From the NCBI RefSeq assembly GCF_002777255.1, contig NZ_CP017634.1, forward strand, positions 3,608,903-3,672,902: a stretch of DNA of 64,000 nt. Reading direction: 5' to 3'. Shown in pieces: positions 55,704-64,000 of the stretch. A program made the translations under genes and the position numbers. The DNA is from Candidatus Formimonas warabiya. GTDB taxonomy: Bacteria; Bacillota; Dehalobacteriia; Dehalobacteriales; Dehalobacteriaceae. The notes beneath the pieces are model-generated. The model worked only from the letters and a program-made list of their open reading frames with translations. It was not told the origin of the DNA and made no database searches. Every line of letters begins with the position of its first letter. Within the stretch, counting starts at the first letter, position 1.

Positions 55704-56690
55704 CTACAAATTTTCATCGATTTTTTCCATCATAATAGCACCGTTCGGACAAGAATTGGCGCAAAGGCCGCATCCCCAGCAAAGCTCCGGATTAAATCCG
55801 ATATTCTTTCCCTTCTTTCCATTCAACTCACGTTCCGTCCCGTCAAGAAAACATGCTTTAAATTGGCACCTCTGAATACATAATCCGCACAATTTACATT
55901 TTTCCTGATCAAAGTGAGCAAGATAACGGGACTTGGGCCACTTCCCCTTGGTTCCATACTGTTGAGCAGCCCTAAAAGGATAACAGCAACAGGCGCAACA
56001 ATTGCAGATAACACTGGGACCCACCTCCCGCCAATTATGCGGACTAGCCGTATGCATCAGCCCTTCCCGGTCCGACATGCGCAGCAGTTGTTTGGCTTCT
56101 TCTTTGGTCAGACTTCGGCCATTAGTTCTGTCCGTGATACTTCGATTAAATCTAAGGCAAACTTCTCTAGGCCGGTCACAATGATCAGCCAGCATCCTGC
56201 AATCGCAGGGGACAACCATGATTTCATCTGACGAATCAACAAATTCCTCCGCTTCATGCAAAAGCATAATCAAGTCATTATGGCAATTATCGTAGTCAGG
56301 CTGATTTTCTATTACCGCTTGAAAATAGTTATGTTTTTTATGGTACTCACTAAGGCACCATTCATCTAATTCTTTTCGGATATTTTGGGGAAGTACATAG
56401 TAATTTCCAAACATGGCATGGTTGTTCATCCTTTGGGCGAAATCAGCGATCCGGTAATAAAGAATTCCTTCTTTTTTTTCTCTATTAATAATTTCTCTTT
56501 GGTAGCATTGTTCCAAAAAAGCACTGGTCATGGTCTCACCTAATAAGTCAGATAGTCCCTCAAGCGTAAAATCTTTCTCACCCATATGGACAACTAAGTC
56601 AATTTCTTTTTGAGTAACAAAAATATGCAGGTATGGTTGAATAAAGTCCGGTACCTTGAATAAAGCGATAAAATTTTCTAGTCCACTCAT
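55704..56690 (-). CDS. 4Fe-4S dicluster protein of the molybdenum redox operon
   Basis: The 328-residue protein has an N-terminal helical part with winged-helix character (1-115). A middle region has unusual cysteines: VVPCDCRM, HCDRPREVC and SVICNCCACCCYP near 235. Two 4Fe-4S clusters lie at the end (CKLCGLCIQRC near 265 and CWGCGLCANSCPNGA near 305). It is the last gene of the operon; GGAGG precedes the ATG. It likely passes electrons between the flavoprotein and a partner, or senses redox state. A truncated copy of its end lies at 21224-21441. Confidence 0.82.
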   Translation of the reverse strand: MSGLENFIALFKVPDFIQPYLHIFVTQKEIDLVVHMGEKDFTLEGLSDLLGETMTSAFLEQCYQREIINREKKEGILYYRIADFAQRMNNHAMFGNYYVLPQNIRKELDEWCLSEYHKKHNYFQAVIENQPDYDNCHNDLIMLLHEAEEFVDSSDEIMVVPCDCRMLADHCDRPREVCLRFNRSITDRTNGRSLTKEEAKQLLRMSDREGLMHTASPHNWREVGPSVICNCCACCCYPFRAAQQYGTKGKWPKSRYLAHFDQEKCKLCGLCIQRCQFKACFLDGTERELNGKKGKNIGFNPELCWGCGLCANSCPNGAIMMEKIDENL

Positions 56691-56768
56691 TTTACATTAC
56701 CTCCAAGTTTGATCATCTTATGCAGCTCACTTGTTAAGACTCCTTTGAGAGTCCCTCGGAAGAACACT

Positions 56769-57977
56769 TCAAATAACTTTCGATAATGCGTTTAGTGTGC
56801 CGACAAATTTCTTTTTTTGGCGAATCAAGGGTCTGATTCTTCCTAAAAGAGTCACCTGATCGGCGTCTCCTACCACAATACCACCGACAGGGATCTCTCC
56901 CTCCAAAACGACTTTACCGTACCGCCCATGGACAGAATCAAAAAATTGTCTTATTTCATAGCCCTCCCCATCCAGGAATTGTCCAATAGAAGCCACAGTC
57001 TTGCCAAACATTTGGGTCACATTCATATTCAGACTTCCCTGGTAAGATCTACAACCGCCTGACATGTTAGCACCGGCAACCTTGCCCTGTTCAACGGCCG
57101 TAGGCCATAACGCATGAATTACATGGGGTTCACCAAAAGTAGTAGGCCCCTGGGCCACATCTCCGGCAGCGAAAATACCCGGAACACTGGTTTCCATCCT
57201 GTCATTAACAAGAATTCCCCGGTCTATCCTGATCATTTTGTCTAAAAATCCCATATTGGGACAGACTCCCGTTCCCACAATGATCAAGTCCACATCCAGA
57301 GGAGCCTCGCCCTTGACATATACCGTCATAGAACCGTCTCGATTCCTGCTTATTCTTTCCGCCGGCATATTAACCTTTAAATCTACACCATAGTCCAATA
57401 TGTTCCGGTGTAAAATATCCGCCCCTTTTTGATCCAACACCTGGGGCATAATCCGTGGCATTAATTCAAAAATAGTTACAACTAACCCTCTGCTCACAGC
57501 AGACCAAGCCGCCTGCAAAGAGATAAATCCTGAACCAAGAACTAAAAGCCGTTTTCCCGGTTGAAAATAAGCTTCGATATTTTTCGCATCCTCCAGGGTC
57601 CACATATGATAAATCCCTGGCCCCTCCAAATTTGTTACCGGGGGTTTCATTGGTAAAGCCCCGGAAGCGATCAACAGCCGGTCAAATTTAATTTCACCCC
57701 CATCATCTAGGTAAATTAAATGATCTCGGCTATTTAATCGAGTCACCTTCTTCCCAAAAACAGTTTCCACATGAAGTTTAGTGTAATACTCGGCGGAATT
57801 CAAAAATAAGTTTTCAAAAGTTATCCTTTTCCTCAGATAATAGGGCAGAAGAACGCGCGAATAAGCAGGGCCCGGTTCCGCAGAGATCATAGTAACCGGT
57901 GAATCACAATCAATTTTCCTGAAGCTTTCCAAGGCATTCAACCCGGCAGCACTATTACCAATGATGACAACCTCCAT
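56769..57977 (-). CDS. FAD/NAD(P)-dependent oxidoreductase (NirB/rubredoxin reductase-like)
   Basis: The 402-residue flavoprotein has the FAD Rossmann motif at the start (VVIIGNSAAGLNALESFRK) and the second NAD-binding Rossmann in LLVLGSGFISLQAAWSAVSRG near 155, plus GIFAAGDVAQGP near 280 for FAD. This is the pyridine-nucleotide-disulphide reductase fold without the redox cysteine pair, as in nitrite reductase and rubredoxin reductase subunits. It should link the molybdenum enzyme to NAD(P)H. The start abuts the ferredoxin gene stop. A near-identical partial copy exists at 21445-22338. Confidence 0.9.
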   Translation of the reverse strand: MEVVIIGNSAAGLNALESFRKIDCDSPVTMISAEPGPAYSRVLLPYYLRKRITFENLFLNSAEYYTKLHVETVFGKKVTRLNSRDHLIYLDDGGEIKFDRLLIASGALPMKPPVTNLEGPGIYHMWTLEDAKNIEAYFQPGKRLLVLGSGFISLQAAWSAVSRGLVVTIFELMPRIMPQVLDQKGADILHRNILDYGVDLKVNMPAERISRNRDGSMTVYVKGEAPLDVDLIIVGTGVCPNMGFLDKMIRIDRGILVNDRMETSVPGIFAAGDVAQGPTTFGEPHVIHALWPTAVEQGKVAGANMSGGCRSYQGSLNMNVTQMFGKTVASIGQFLDGEGYEIRQFFDSVHGRYGKVVLEGEIPVGGIVVGDADQVTLLGRIRPLIRQKKKFVGTLNALSKVI

Positions 57978-58442
57978 TTAAACACTTCCTTTTAATTTTG
58001 ACCGAGCGGAAAAACGTTTAAACGCATAGGCATCTTGGACATCTACAAATTCTAAAGCCCTGGACACACAAAACTTAATACATTGGGGATCCCCGCCGCA
58101 TAAATCACATTTCTGGCTGACATGTTTCTCTGCATCAAAATGGATATTACCAAAAGGGCAGGCCAACATACACATTTTGCATCCTACACATTTTTGGGCA
58201 TTTATTTGGACAGCATTACTTTCTCGGGTGCGGGTAATGGCTCCGGCCGGACAAATTTCCATACAAGGTGCATCCTCACATTGGAAACATGTTAAGGGCA
58301 GACAGCAACGTTCTTCCGGATAGACACCAACCCGAATATTTGAATTTTTTACATTAAAGTCTCCAGCCTGTGCAAAAGCACAAGCCCGTTCACAGTTTTG
58401 ACAGCCCACACACCTGTCCAGATTAACTGTAATCAGTTGCAT
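57978..58442 (-). CDS. Four-cluster ferredoxin-like electron transfer subunit (DmsB/HycB type)
   Basis: The 154-residue protein has four 4Fe-4S cysteine motifs (CVGCQNCERAC, CFQCEDAPCMEIC, CVGCKMCMLAC, CDLCGGDPQCIKFC), the arrangement of the small subunits of molybdenum oxidoreductases. It carries electrons between the catalytic subunit and the flavoprotein. No signal peptide and no membrane partner, so the complex is cytosolic. It follows the molybdopterin gene by 88 bp. Confidence 0.93.
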   Translation of the reverse strand: MQLITVNLDRCVGCQNCERACAFAQAGDFNVKNSNIRVGVYPEERCCLPLTCFQCEDAPCMEICPAGAITRTRESNAVQINAQKCVGCKMCMLACPFGNIHFDAEKHVSQKCDLCGGDPQCIKFCVSRALEFVDVQDAYAFKRFSARSKLKGSV

Positions 58443-58530
58443 CTTCCCACCTCACGATCCCTACTAGATACTTCTGAAAACCCAATATTAATATGTCTCA
58501 GTAGGTTAGACGCTCCTCTAGAATAAATAT

Positions 58531-60579
58531 TTAAATCTTTCTTATATCTACCGGTAGCGCTTTTAACATGGGGAACCCACTGATCGGATCATTAAATTGG
58601 TCTGTTGTCAATAAATTTACATTCGCTTCTTTCCATCCATGGGTAATTTCAACTGTACCCCGGACAATCTCGCAAGGGTGCACAACCTTCACCCTGATCT
58701 GAATGGAACCGACTTCTGAACTAACACAAACCATTTCACCATCAACTACCCTTATTTGAGCCGCATCTAAGGCATTGATTTCAATTTCCGGAAAAGGAAC
58801 CGCCTGAACAAACCTGGGTATGTTCCGGTACCGGCTATTGTTAAACAAAACATTCCTGGCCCCACTCGTTAGTACAAAAGGAAATTTCCCATTTGCCTCA
58901 GTTAGGTAGGAGGGAGAATGATATTCCGGCAGTTCGTGATAACCCAGCTCCTTAAGATAATTTGAGGTAAACTCCATTTTCCCGGATGCAGTGTTGAATG
59001 GTCTTGGCTGGTTCTGATATTTCAAATACTCAATCGGTTTATATTCCTGACCCTCCGGTTTCGTCTCTAATTCTTTCAAGGTAATGCCTGTGGGTTCCAA
59101 CAGCCAGGCATTCACTTCCTCCTCATTGCGCCAGGGAAAATAATCTCCCATCCCCAGCTTATGTGCCAGACCCTGCCAAAAGGTATATTCATCAACGCAT
59201 TCTTTATTTTCGATTATTTTTGTGGTTTTATAGATTCTTTGAAACTGCTTGTTGACAAATAATTCTGACCGTTCAAGAAACGAAGCGGCCGGCAAAACAT
59301 AATGGGCTAATTTCGCAGTCTCGGTTAAGAACAGGTCTCTGACCACAAAAAGATCAAGACTGGATAAAGCCTTCGTAACCTTAGCGCTATTGGCATTTGT
59401 TAAAGCCGGGTTAGCCGCAGTAAGAATCAATCCTTTAAGGGGATATGGTTTGCCCGTCAAGATTGCATCCATCGCCAAGAGAGTATGGTTTTCGCCAAAA
59501 TCATATAAAACAGGATACTCCTTGCTGCCGATAGGTTGCTTATATTTCAGTTCCCTCCAATTGGGCACCAGCGCGTTTAAATTTAAATCTTCGGGAATCA
59601 GTTCCCCGCCCTCATGATCAACACAACCGCACAGCACGCCAATGCTGGCTATCGCCCTAATGTTGTTGACACAATTCTCACAGTGATCTAATCCGTTTCC
59701 GGTAAAAATAGCTGCCCGGGGTGCATTCCTGGCAAATGTTTTTGCAATTTCCAAGAGCGTCTTTTCATCGATGCCGGTTTCTCTTGACACATAATCATCA
59801 GTAAACTTCGCCGCATAATCCGCAAGTTCGTTAAAGCCTACTGTATAGTTTTCAACAAAGCTTTCATCATACCACTTATTTTGGATCATTAAATTGATCA
59901 TTCCTAAAGCCAAGGCCCCATCTGTTGCCGGCTTGATTGGAACATATAAATCTGCACACCTGGCCATGGCAGACTGTCTGGGATCAATCACAATCAGTCT
60001 GGCGCCTCTTTCCCGGGCATCTAAGACCATTCTGGTCAATTGGGGTTGTGAATACGGGGGATTTACTCCCCAGATGATAATGCATTTTGCCTTTTCCAGG
60101 TCTGGTACAGGTTTATGGCCTCTGACCAAAAAATAGCCGATTTTTCTGGCAATAGAACATTGCGTATTATTAGAAAAGTAATTTGGCGTTCCAATTGCAT
60201 AGGCAAACCTTCTGGCATAGCCTTCCTGTTGGTTAAAACCAACCCCTTCACCTTTCCAAATTCCGATACTCCGATCCCCATATTCCTTTTGAATGTCTTT
60301 CATCCTTTGGGCAATTTCAGTCAAAGCCTGCTCCATACTGATTTCAAGCCAGTCGTTTCCTTGTCTTTTCAAAGGCTTCCTCAGCCTGTCCGGAGAATAG
60401 GCAATATCTAAGGCGGCTCTCCCCTTGGGGCATATTCTTCCTTTGTTCCAAGGATGATGTTCCATGCCGTCAATATTGATGATCCGGCCTTCTTTAATAT
60501 AGACATTAATGCCGCAATGATCATCGCACATGCGGCAAAGAGTTTGTACCACACCGTCTCGTGTCATCGTTTCAGCCAT
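58531..60579 (-). CDS. Molybdopterin oxidoreductase catalytic subunit, acetylene hydratase-like
   Basis: The 682-residue enzyme carries an N-terminal 4Fe-4S site (CRMCDDHCGI...ICPKG) and bis-MGD domains. The candidate molybdenum ligand is Cys in NNTQCSIARKIG near 147. The order of motifs (TDGALALGMINLMI, GNGLDHCENCVNN, NPALTNANS) resembles the acetylene hydratase/thiosulfate reductase-like branch. There is no twin-arginine signal, so it acts inside the cell. It heads a four-gene operon with a four-cluster ferredoxin, a flavoprotein and a dicluster protein. Which substrate it uses is unknown. Confidence 0.88.
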   Translation of the reverse strand: MAETMTRDGVVQTLCRMCDDHCGINVYIKEGRIINIDGMEHHPWNKGRICPKGRAALDIAYSPDRLRKPLKRQGNDWLEISMEQALTEIAQRMKDIQKEYGDRSIGIWKGEGVGFNQQEGYARRFAYAIGTPNYFSNNTQCSIARKIGYFLVRGHKPVPDLEKAKCIIIWGVNPPYSQPQLTRMVLDARERGARLIVIDPRQSAMARCADLYVPIKPATDGALALGMINLMIQNKWYDESFVENYTVGFNELADYAAKFTDDYVSRETGIDEKTLLEIAKTFARNAPRAAIFTGNGLDHCENCVNNIRAIASIGVLCGCVDHEGGELIPEDLNLNALVPNWRELKYKQPIGSKEYPVLYDFGENHTLLAMDAILTGKPYPLKGLILTAANPALTNANSAKVTKALSSLDLFVVRDLFLTETAKLAHYVLPAASFLERSELFVNKQFQRIYKTTKIIENKECVDEYTFWQGLAHKLGMGDYFPWRNEEEVNAWLLEPTGITLKELETKPEGQEYKPIEYLKYQNQPRPFNTASGKMEFTSNYLKELGYHELPEYHSPSYLTEANGKFPFVLTSGARNVLFNNSRYRNIPRFVQAVPFPEIEINALDAAQIRVVDGEMVCVSSEVGSIQIRVKVVHPCEIVRGTVEITHGWKEANVNLLTTDQFNDPISGFPMLKALPVDIRKI

Positions 60580-60625
60580 TTTCTAATACCCCTACCCCTT
60601 TTCCTATTTGTCATGGTTTAAAGTA

Positions 60626-61276
60626 TTAAATATCTTCTATGATCATACCGGGTGGAATAAAGCTGGCTGCCAATTTCGCCAACAAAAGATCTGCTACGCT
60701 GGCCAATATCGCGCAAGTGATGCCGCCTAAAAGCAGCGGTTCCGGCCAATTCATACTTAAACCAAGGAAAATAAATTCGCCCAGTCCGCCGGCACCGATG
60801 ACCGCGGCGATCGTGGCACTGGCGATTACAATCACGGTAGCGGTACGCACGCCGGTCAAAATAACCGGCATCGCCAGAGGCAGTTCGACTTTGAACAATA
60901 TCTGCCGCGGGTTCATGCCCATGCCTTTCGCGGCTTCGAGATAATTGATATCGACATTATTGATCCCGGCCAGCATGTTTTTTAGGATCGGCATGATGCT
61001 AAACAGACTGAGCACCATGATCGTGGGCTTAATACCTATGCCAAGGACCGGCATGGCCAGAGCGATCAGACTCAACGAAGGAATCGTCTGAAGTATGTTG
61101 ATGATGCCGGACGCAACGTTACTATATTTTCTGAACCGGGGCCGGGTCAGAAAAATCCCAAGAGGTACAGAAATGATCAGAGCAACGGCGATGGCAAGCA
61201 TCGTGATCAAGATATGTTCGATCAGGCTTGGCACATATGAAGTAGAAAAAAAGCCGGCCATCCTTTCCCAATTCAT
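60626..61276 (-). CDS. Osmoprotectant-type ABC transporter permease (OpuC/ProW-like)
   Basis: The 216-residue permease has about five to six spans and the EAA loop EAAKGMGMNPRQILFKVELP near 115-135. It belongs to the glycine betaine/carnitine/choline (OpuC-type) family. Its ATG follows the ATPase stop directly, and AAGGAGG sits before it. It is the last gene of the transporter operon. Confidence 0.92.
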   Translation of the reverse strand: MNWERMAGFFSTSYVPSLIEHILITMLAIAVALIISVPLGIFLTRPRFRKYSNVASGIINILQTIPSLSLIALAMPVLGIGIKPTIMVLSLFSIMPILKNMLAGINNVDINYLEAAKGMGMNPRQILFKVELPLAMPVILTGVRTATVIVIASATIAAVIGAGGLGEFIFLGLSMNWPEPLLLGGITCAILASVADLLLAKLAASFIPPGMIIEDI

Positions 61277-62407
61277 TTATTCATCATCCTCCTTATTGAC
61301 AAAAATGCGGATATCGTCGAAGAAGGCCGAACCGATGATGTCGTCATTGCGCACAACCGGGACGCATTCCGAATTATGTTCCAGCATTTGCGAAAAAACA
61401 TCGCTTAAATTGGTATCATGATGCACGGCGGCTTTCTGGTTATCGGCAATCAGGCCTTTCAGGCCTTCGATTGTGAAATTGCCCACCAGCTTTTTTTCCA
61501 TCTCTTTTGTGATCAAGCCTACCGCCCGTCCGGCATTGTCGATATAGCAAGCCACGTGATAATCGCCTTTTTCACGCATCAGGTCAAAAGCTCTGGGTAG
61601 CTCGCTTTCATTGATACGCAGCGTTTTCTCTATCGGATAAATGATTTGCTCTGCCAGCAGGATGTTCAGCTTCTTCACCATCCGGTCCGCTCCAATAAAG
61701 TCCTGAACGAAATCATTCACCGGATGGGATAAAATATTTTTCGGCGTATCATATTGGACGATCTGACCTTTATTCATAATGGCGATCTTATCGCCCATTT
61801 TGACAGCTTCGTTTATGTCATGTGTAACAAAACAGATGGTCTTTTTCATGACGGTCTGCAGACGCAGGAACTCGTCTTGGAGACCGCGGCGGGTGATTGG
61901 GTCCACGGCGCCGAAGGGTTCGTCCATCAGCATGGTGGCCGGATCGACGGCCATAGCGCGGGCCACGCCCACACGCTGCATCTGTCCGCCGGAAAGCTGC
62001 AGGGGATATTTATTTTTCGTGATCCCGGGGTCCAGTCCCACCAGTTCCAGGAGTTCCACGACACGCTTATCTATGCGCCCTTTATCCCATCCGTGTAACT
62101 TGGGCACGATAGCGATATTCTGGGCGATTGTGAGGTGAGGCAACAAACCTATATGCTGAATAACGTAACCAATATTCATCCTCAGACGGTTCGGATCGGT
62201 ATCCTTGATATTTTTGCCGTCGATAAATACGTCTCCTGACGTGGTTTCGATCATACCGTTAATCAGACGGATCGTGGTACTTTTGCCGCAGCCGGAAGGG
62301 CCGACCAAAACGGTGATTTCACCGGTCTCCATGATCATGGACAGATTGTCGACCGCTTTGAACGACTGGCCTGGGTATGTTTTTGTCACATTTTTTAATT
62401 CGATCAT
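61277..62407 (-). CDS. Osmoprotectant-type ABC transporter ATPase with CBS domains
   Basis: The 376-residue ATPase carries Walker A GPSGCGKST, signature LSGGQMQRVGVARAM and Walker B TMLMDEPFGAVDP, and a C-terminal CBS pair (about 250-370; RAFDLMREKGDYHVACYID, SDVFSQMLEHNSECVPVV), the module that senses ionic strength in OpuA/OpuC-type systems. It would drive uptake of betaine-like solutes and switch on with osmotic stress. Confidence 0.93.
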   Translation of the reverse strand: MIELKNVTKTYPGQSFKAVDNLSMIMETGEITVLVGPSGCGKSTTIRLINGMIETTSGDVFIDGKNIKDTDPNRLRMNIGYVIQHIGLLPHLTIAQNIAIVPKLHGWDKGRIDKRVVELLELVGLDPGITKNKYPLQLSGGQMQRVGVARAMAVDPATMLMDEPFGAVDPITRRGLQDEFLRLQTVMKKTICFVTHDINEAVKMGDKIAIMNKGQIVQYDTPKNILSHPVNDFVQDFIGADRMVKKLNILLAEQIIYPIEKTLRINESELPRAFDLMREKGDYHVACYIDNAGRAVGLITKEMEKKLVGNFTIEGLKGLIADNQKAAVHHDTNLSDVFSQMLEHNSECVPVVRNDDIIGSAFFDDIRIFVNKEDDE

Positions 62408-62472
62408 CGTTATTCACCTCATGACATGTTTTTCAGCCAATTCATAAACCTAGACAGCTGCATTTGCAAGCA

Positions 62473-63126
62473 TTAGTTTCTTCCCACGCGCAGCCCCTTC
62501 GGAACCATTTTCTTCTCACAAAAGGCCAGGATATAATCCATCACCAATGAAATGATGCACAAAGAAACCGAACCTACGATCAACATCTCCATATAATGCC
62601 GATTCATGCCGTCGAAAATAAATTGGCCGAGATTTTTCTCGCCGATAAACACCGCGATCGTCGACATACCTGTGGTCATGATTACAGTCGTACGAAAACC
62701 GGCAAACATTACCGGCATTGCCAGTGGTAGCTGTACCTTTTTCAGAATTTGATTTTTATTCAGGCCCATGCCTTTAGCGGCTTCAATGACCGTTTTATCC
62801 ACCCCTGATATCCCAACGTATACATTGCGGACCAGCGGCATCATCGAATACAATACCATTGCCACTAAAGCTGAGGTACGGCCGATACCTAAGAAGGGAA
62901 TTGACATAAAAATAACAAACAAAGCCAAGCTGGGCGTACAGTAGATAAAATTTGCCACAGTCATCACTTTTTGAGCATACTTTCGGTGCCGGACCAAGAA
63001 TATGCCCAGAGGGACCCACAATATCAGTGATATAACCGTCACCAGGATAATTAGCTCAAACTGATTGGCAATATACTGTAAAAATTTATCTGAATAATTG
63101 TTTAAGAATTTTATATAGGACTCCAA
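62473..63126 (-). CDS. Osmoprotectant-type ABC transporter permease
   Basis: I take TTG 63126 as the start because AGGGGGT lies 6 nt before it; an ATG nine codons upstream has no ribosome site. The 218-residue permease has about five to six spans and the EAA loop EAAKGMGLNKNQILKKVQLP. It is the second channel subunit, beside the ATPase and the other permease. Confidence 0.9.
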   Translation of the reverse strand: MESYIKFLNNYSDKFLQYIANQFELIILVTVISLILWVPLGIFLVRHRKYAQKVMTVANFIYCTPSLALFVIFMSIPFLGIGRTSALVAMVLYSMMPLVRNVYVGISGVDKTVIEAAKGMGLNKNQILKKVQLPLAMPVMFAGFRTTVIMTTGMSTIAVFIGEKNLGQFIFDGMNRHYMEMLIVGSVSLCIISLVMDYILAFCEKKMVPKGLRVGRN

Positions 63127-63254
63127 AGTACTACCCCCTACTAATACCCACATTCAACTGGTCAATAAGAGTATCTTAACAAAGGCCGTCACCGACCCCT
63201 ACACGGGGGGCCGGGCAGCCTCACGTTATGTTTGCGGGCAGCGGTCAACAAATA

Positions 63255-64000
63255 TTATTTGATTAAACCCTTCTCTTTCAGGAACGCCACAGAGACTTGG
63301 TCCTCGGGAGTTTGGTCAAGGTCGACTTTTGCTATCTGTTCAGTAATATTAGTCACGGTAAAGATAGAGCTCAGGGTCTTCATATCTTCTGCCAGATTTG
63401 GGAATGTTTCCAGCAGGTCGGCGCGGACAATGGGCGCAGCATAGTAATTCTGGAAAGCGTGCTTATCATCCTCCAGGACAGCCAGTCCAAGCTTTACAAT
63501 CTTCGGATCTGTGGTGCCTAATTCTGTAATATCAATCTCCTTGTTCACCAAAGCTTCAGGATCAAGCCCCATCGACAGCGTCACGCAGTCTTCACGCGGC
63601 ATGGAAAAATCATAGATCTTTTCCAAAAGGGGCAGGCCATCTTCTCTCGTCTGATATTCCGGTGAAGCAGACATCTTGAAATGCTCGCCGTTTTTGATCA
63701 AATCAGCCATTTCGGAGAATTTGGTGATATGATATTTGTCCAGGATCTCCTGTCTGGTGCAAAAGCAGTATGTATCGTTGATGTCGGACTTATCCAGCCA
63801 GATGATACCGTTCGTTTTCTCATCCCAGTCTTTGACAGCAGTATAGCATTGGTCAGGGTCAAGTATCGGCTCTGGCGCAGCCATTTCGCCCATGGCGATA
63901 CTGCCGTCATATTCCCAGTACAGGTCTACCTCGTCGTTTTTCAAACCAGCGCGCAAGATGCCTCTGGAACCTAAGTTGAGGTTCGATTCAACCGGATATC
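63255..64000 (-). CDS. Osmoprotectant-type ABC transporter substrate-binding protein, start outside window
   Basis: The frame is open through the window edge (about 248 codons, N-terminus and signal missing). It reads LNLGSRGILRAGLKNDEVDLYWEYDGS near the top, the usual OpuC/OpuBC-type substrate-binding motif, and ends in a charged tail. It is a periplasmic/lipid-anchored solute binder for the transporter next to it. Because the start lies outside, I cannot tell whether it is a lipoprotein. Confidence 0.9.
   Translation of the reverse strand, partial: YPVESNLNLGSRGILRAGLKNDEVDLYWEYDGSIAMGEMAAPEPILDPDQCYTAVKDWDEKTNGIIWLDKSDINDTYCFCTRQEILDKYHITKFSEMADLIKNGEHFKMSASPEYQTREDGLPLLEKIYDFSMPREDCVTLSMGLDPEALVNKEIDITELGTTDPKIVKLGLAVLEDDKHAFQNYYAAPIVRADLLETFPNLAEDMKTLSSIFTVTNITEQIAKVDLDQTPEDQVSVAFLKEKGLIK

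Overview
The window looks like the chromosome of an anaerobic, low-to-mid GC Gram-positive bacterium of the Clostridia. The signs are an S-layer (SLH) surface system, a type III glutamine synthetase, an oxygen-sensitive glycyl radical enzyme with its radical-SAM activase, cytosolic molybdenum oxidoreductases, strong AGGAGG-type ribosome sites and a UGA/SECIS signal for selenocysteine. I cannot name the species.

Layout. 1-7.6 kb: the N-terminal part of a very large secreted repeat protein, then a hybrid histidine kinase and SARP-type regulator. 7.7-10 kb: a ferritin-like protein, a dehydrogenase remnant and an IS3-family element. 10.3-20.8 kb: mostly housekeeping and regulatory genes (small secreted protein plus two-component system, gltX with a tRNA-Glu, a GGDEF protein, an M20 amidohydrolase, small membrane proteins, L25/Ctc, CarD, a cold-shock protein). 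21.2-22.6 kb: decayed duplicate genes. 22.6-30.5 kb: two SLH-anchored proteins with cohesin-like N-terminal domains and a secreted M14 carboxypeptidase with a dockerin. 30.9-32.2 kb: a graveyard of fragments (glnA, a mobile-element gene, an IS1182-type transposase). 32.2-45.4 kb: molybdopterin enzyme, 4Fe-4S protein, GlnN, leucine dehydrogenase, the LivKHMGF branched-chain amino acid transporter and GlnA. 45.6-54.9 kb: a glycyl radical enzyme operon headed by a HesB-like selenoprotein, then DUF169, PanB, a sigma-54 activator and a DHDPS-like aldolase. 55.7-60.6 kb: a four-gene molybdenum redox operon. 60.6-64 kb: a glycine betaine/choline-type ABC transporter, cut by the window end.

How it fits together. 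Five sigma-54 (-24/-12) promoters can be read, upstream of the M14 peptidase, leucine dehydrogenase, livK, the selenoprotein/glycyl radical operon and the DHDPS-like gene. Four have upstream copies of one 17-bp dyad close to TGTTTTA-N3-TAAAACA, and an enhancer-binding activator with the GSFTGA loop is encoded next to the DHDPS-like gene. My reading is a nitrogen/amino-acid scavenging programme: peptides are cut at the cell surface by a dockerin-bearing peptidase, branched-chain amino acids are imported, deaminated by leucine dehydrogenase, and ammonium is handled by GlnA/GlnN. The most novel items are the selenocysteine HesB-like protein paired with an unassigned glycyl radical enzyme, the shared sigma-54 operator, and the cohesin/dockerin/SLH surface peptidase set.
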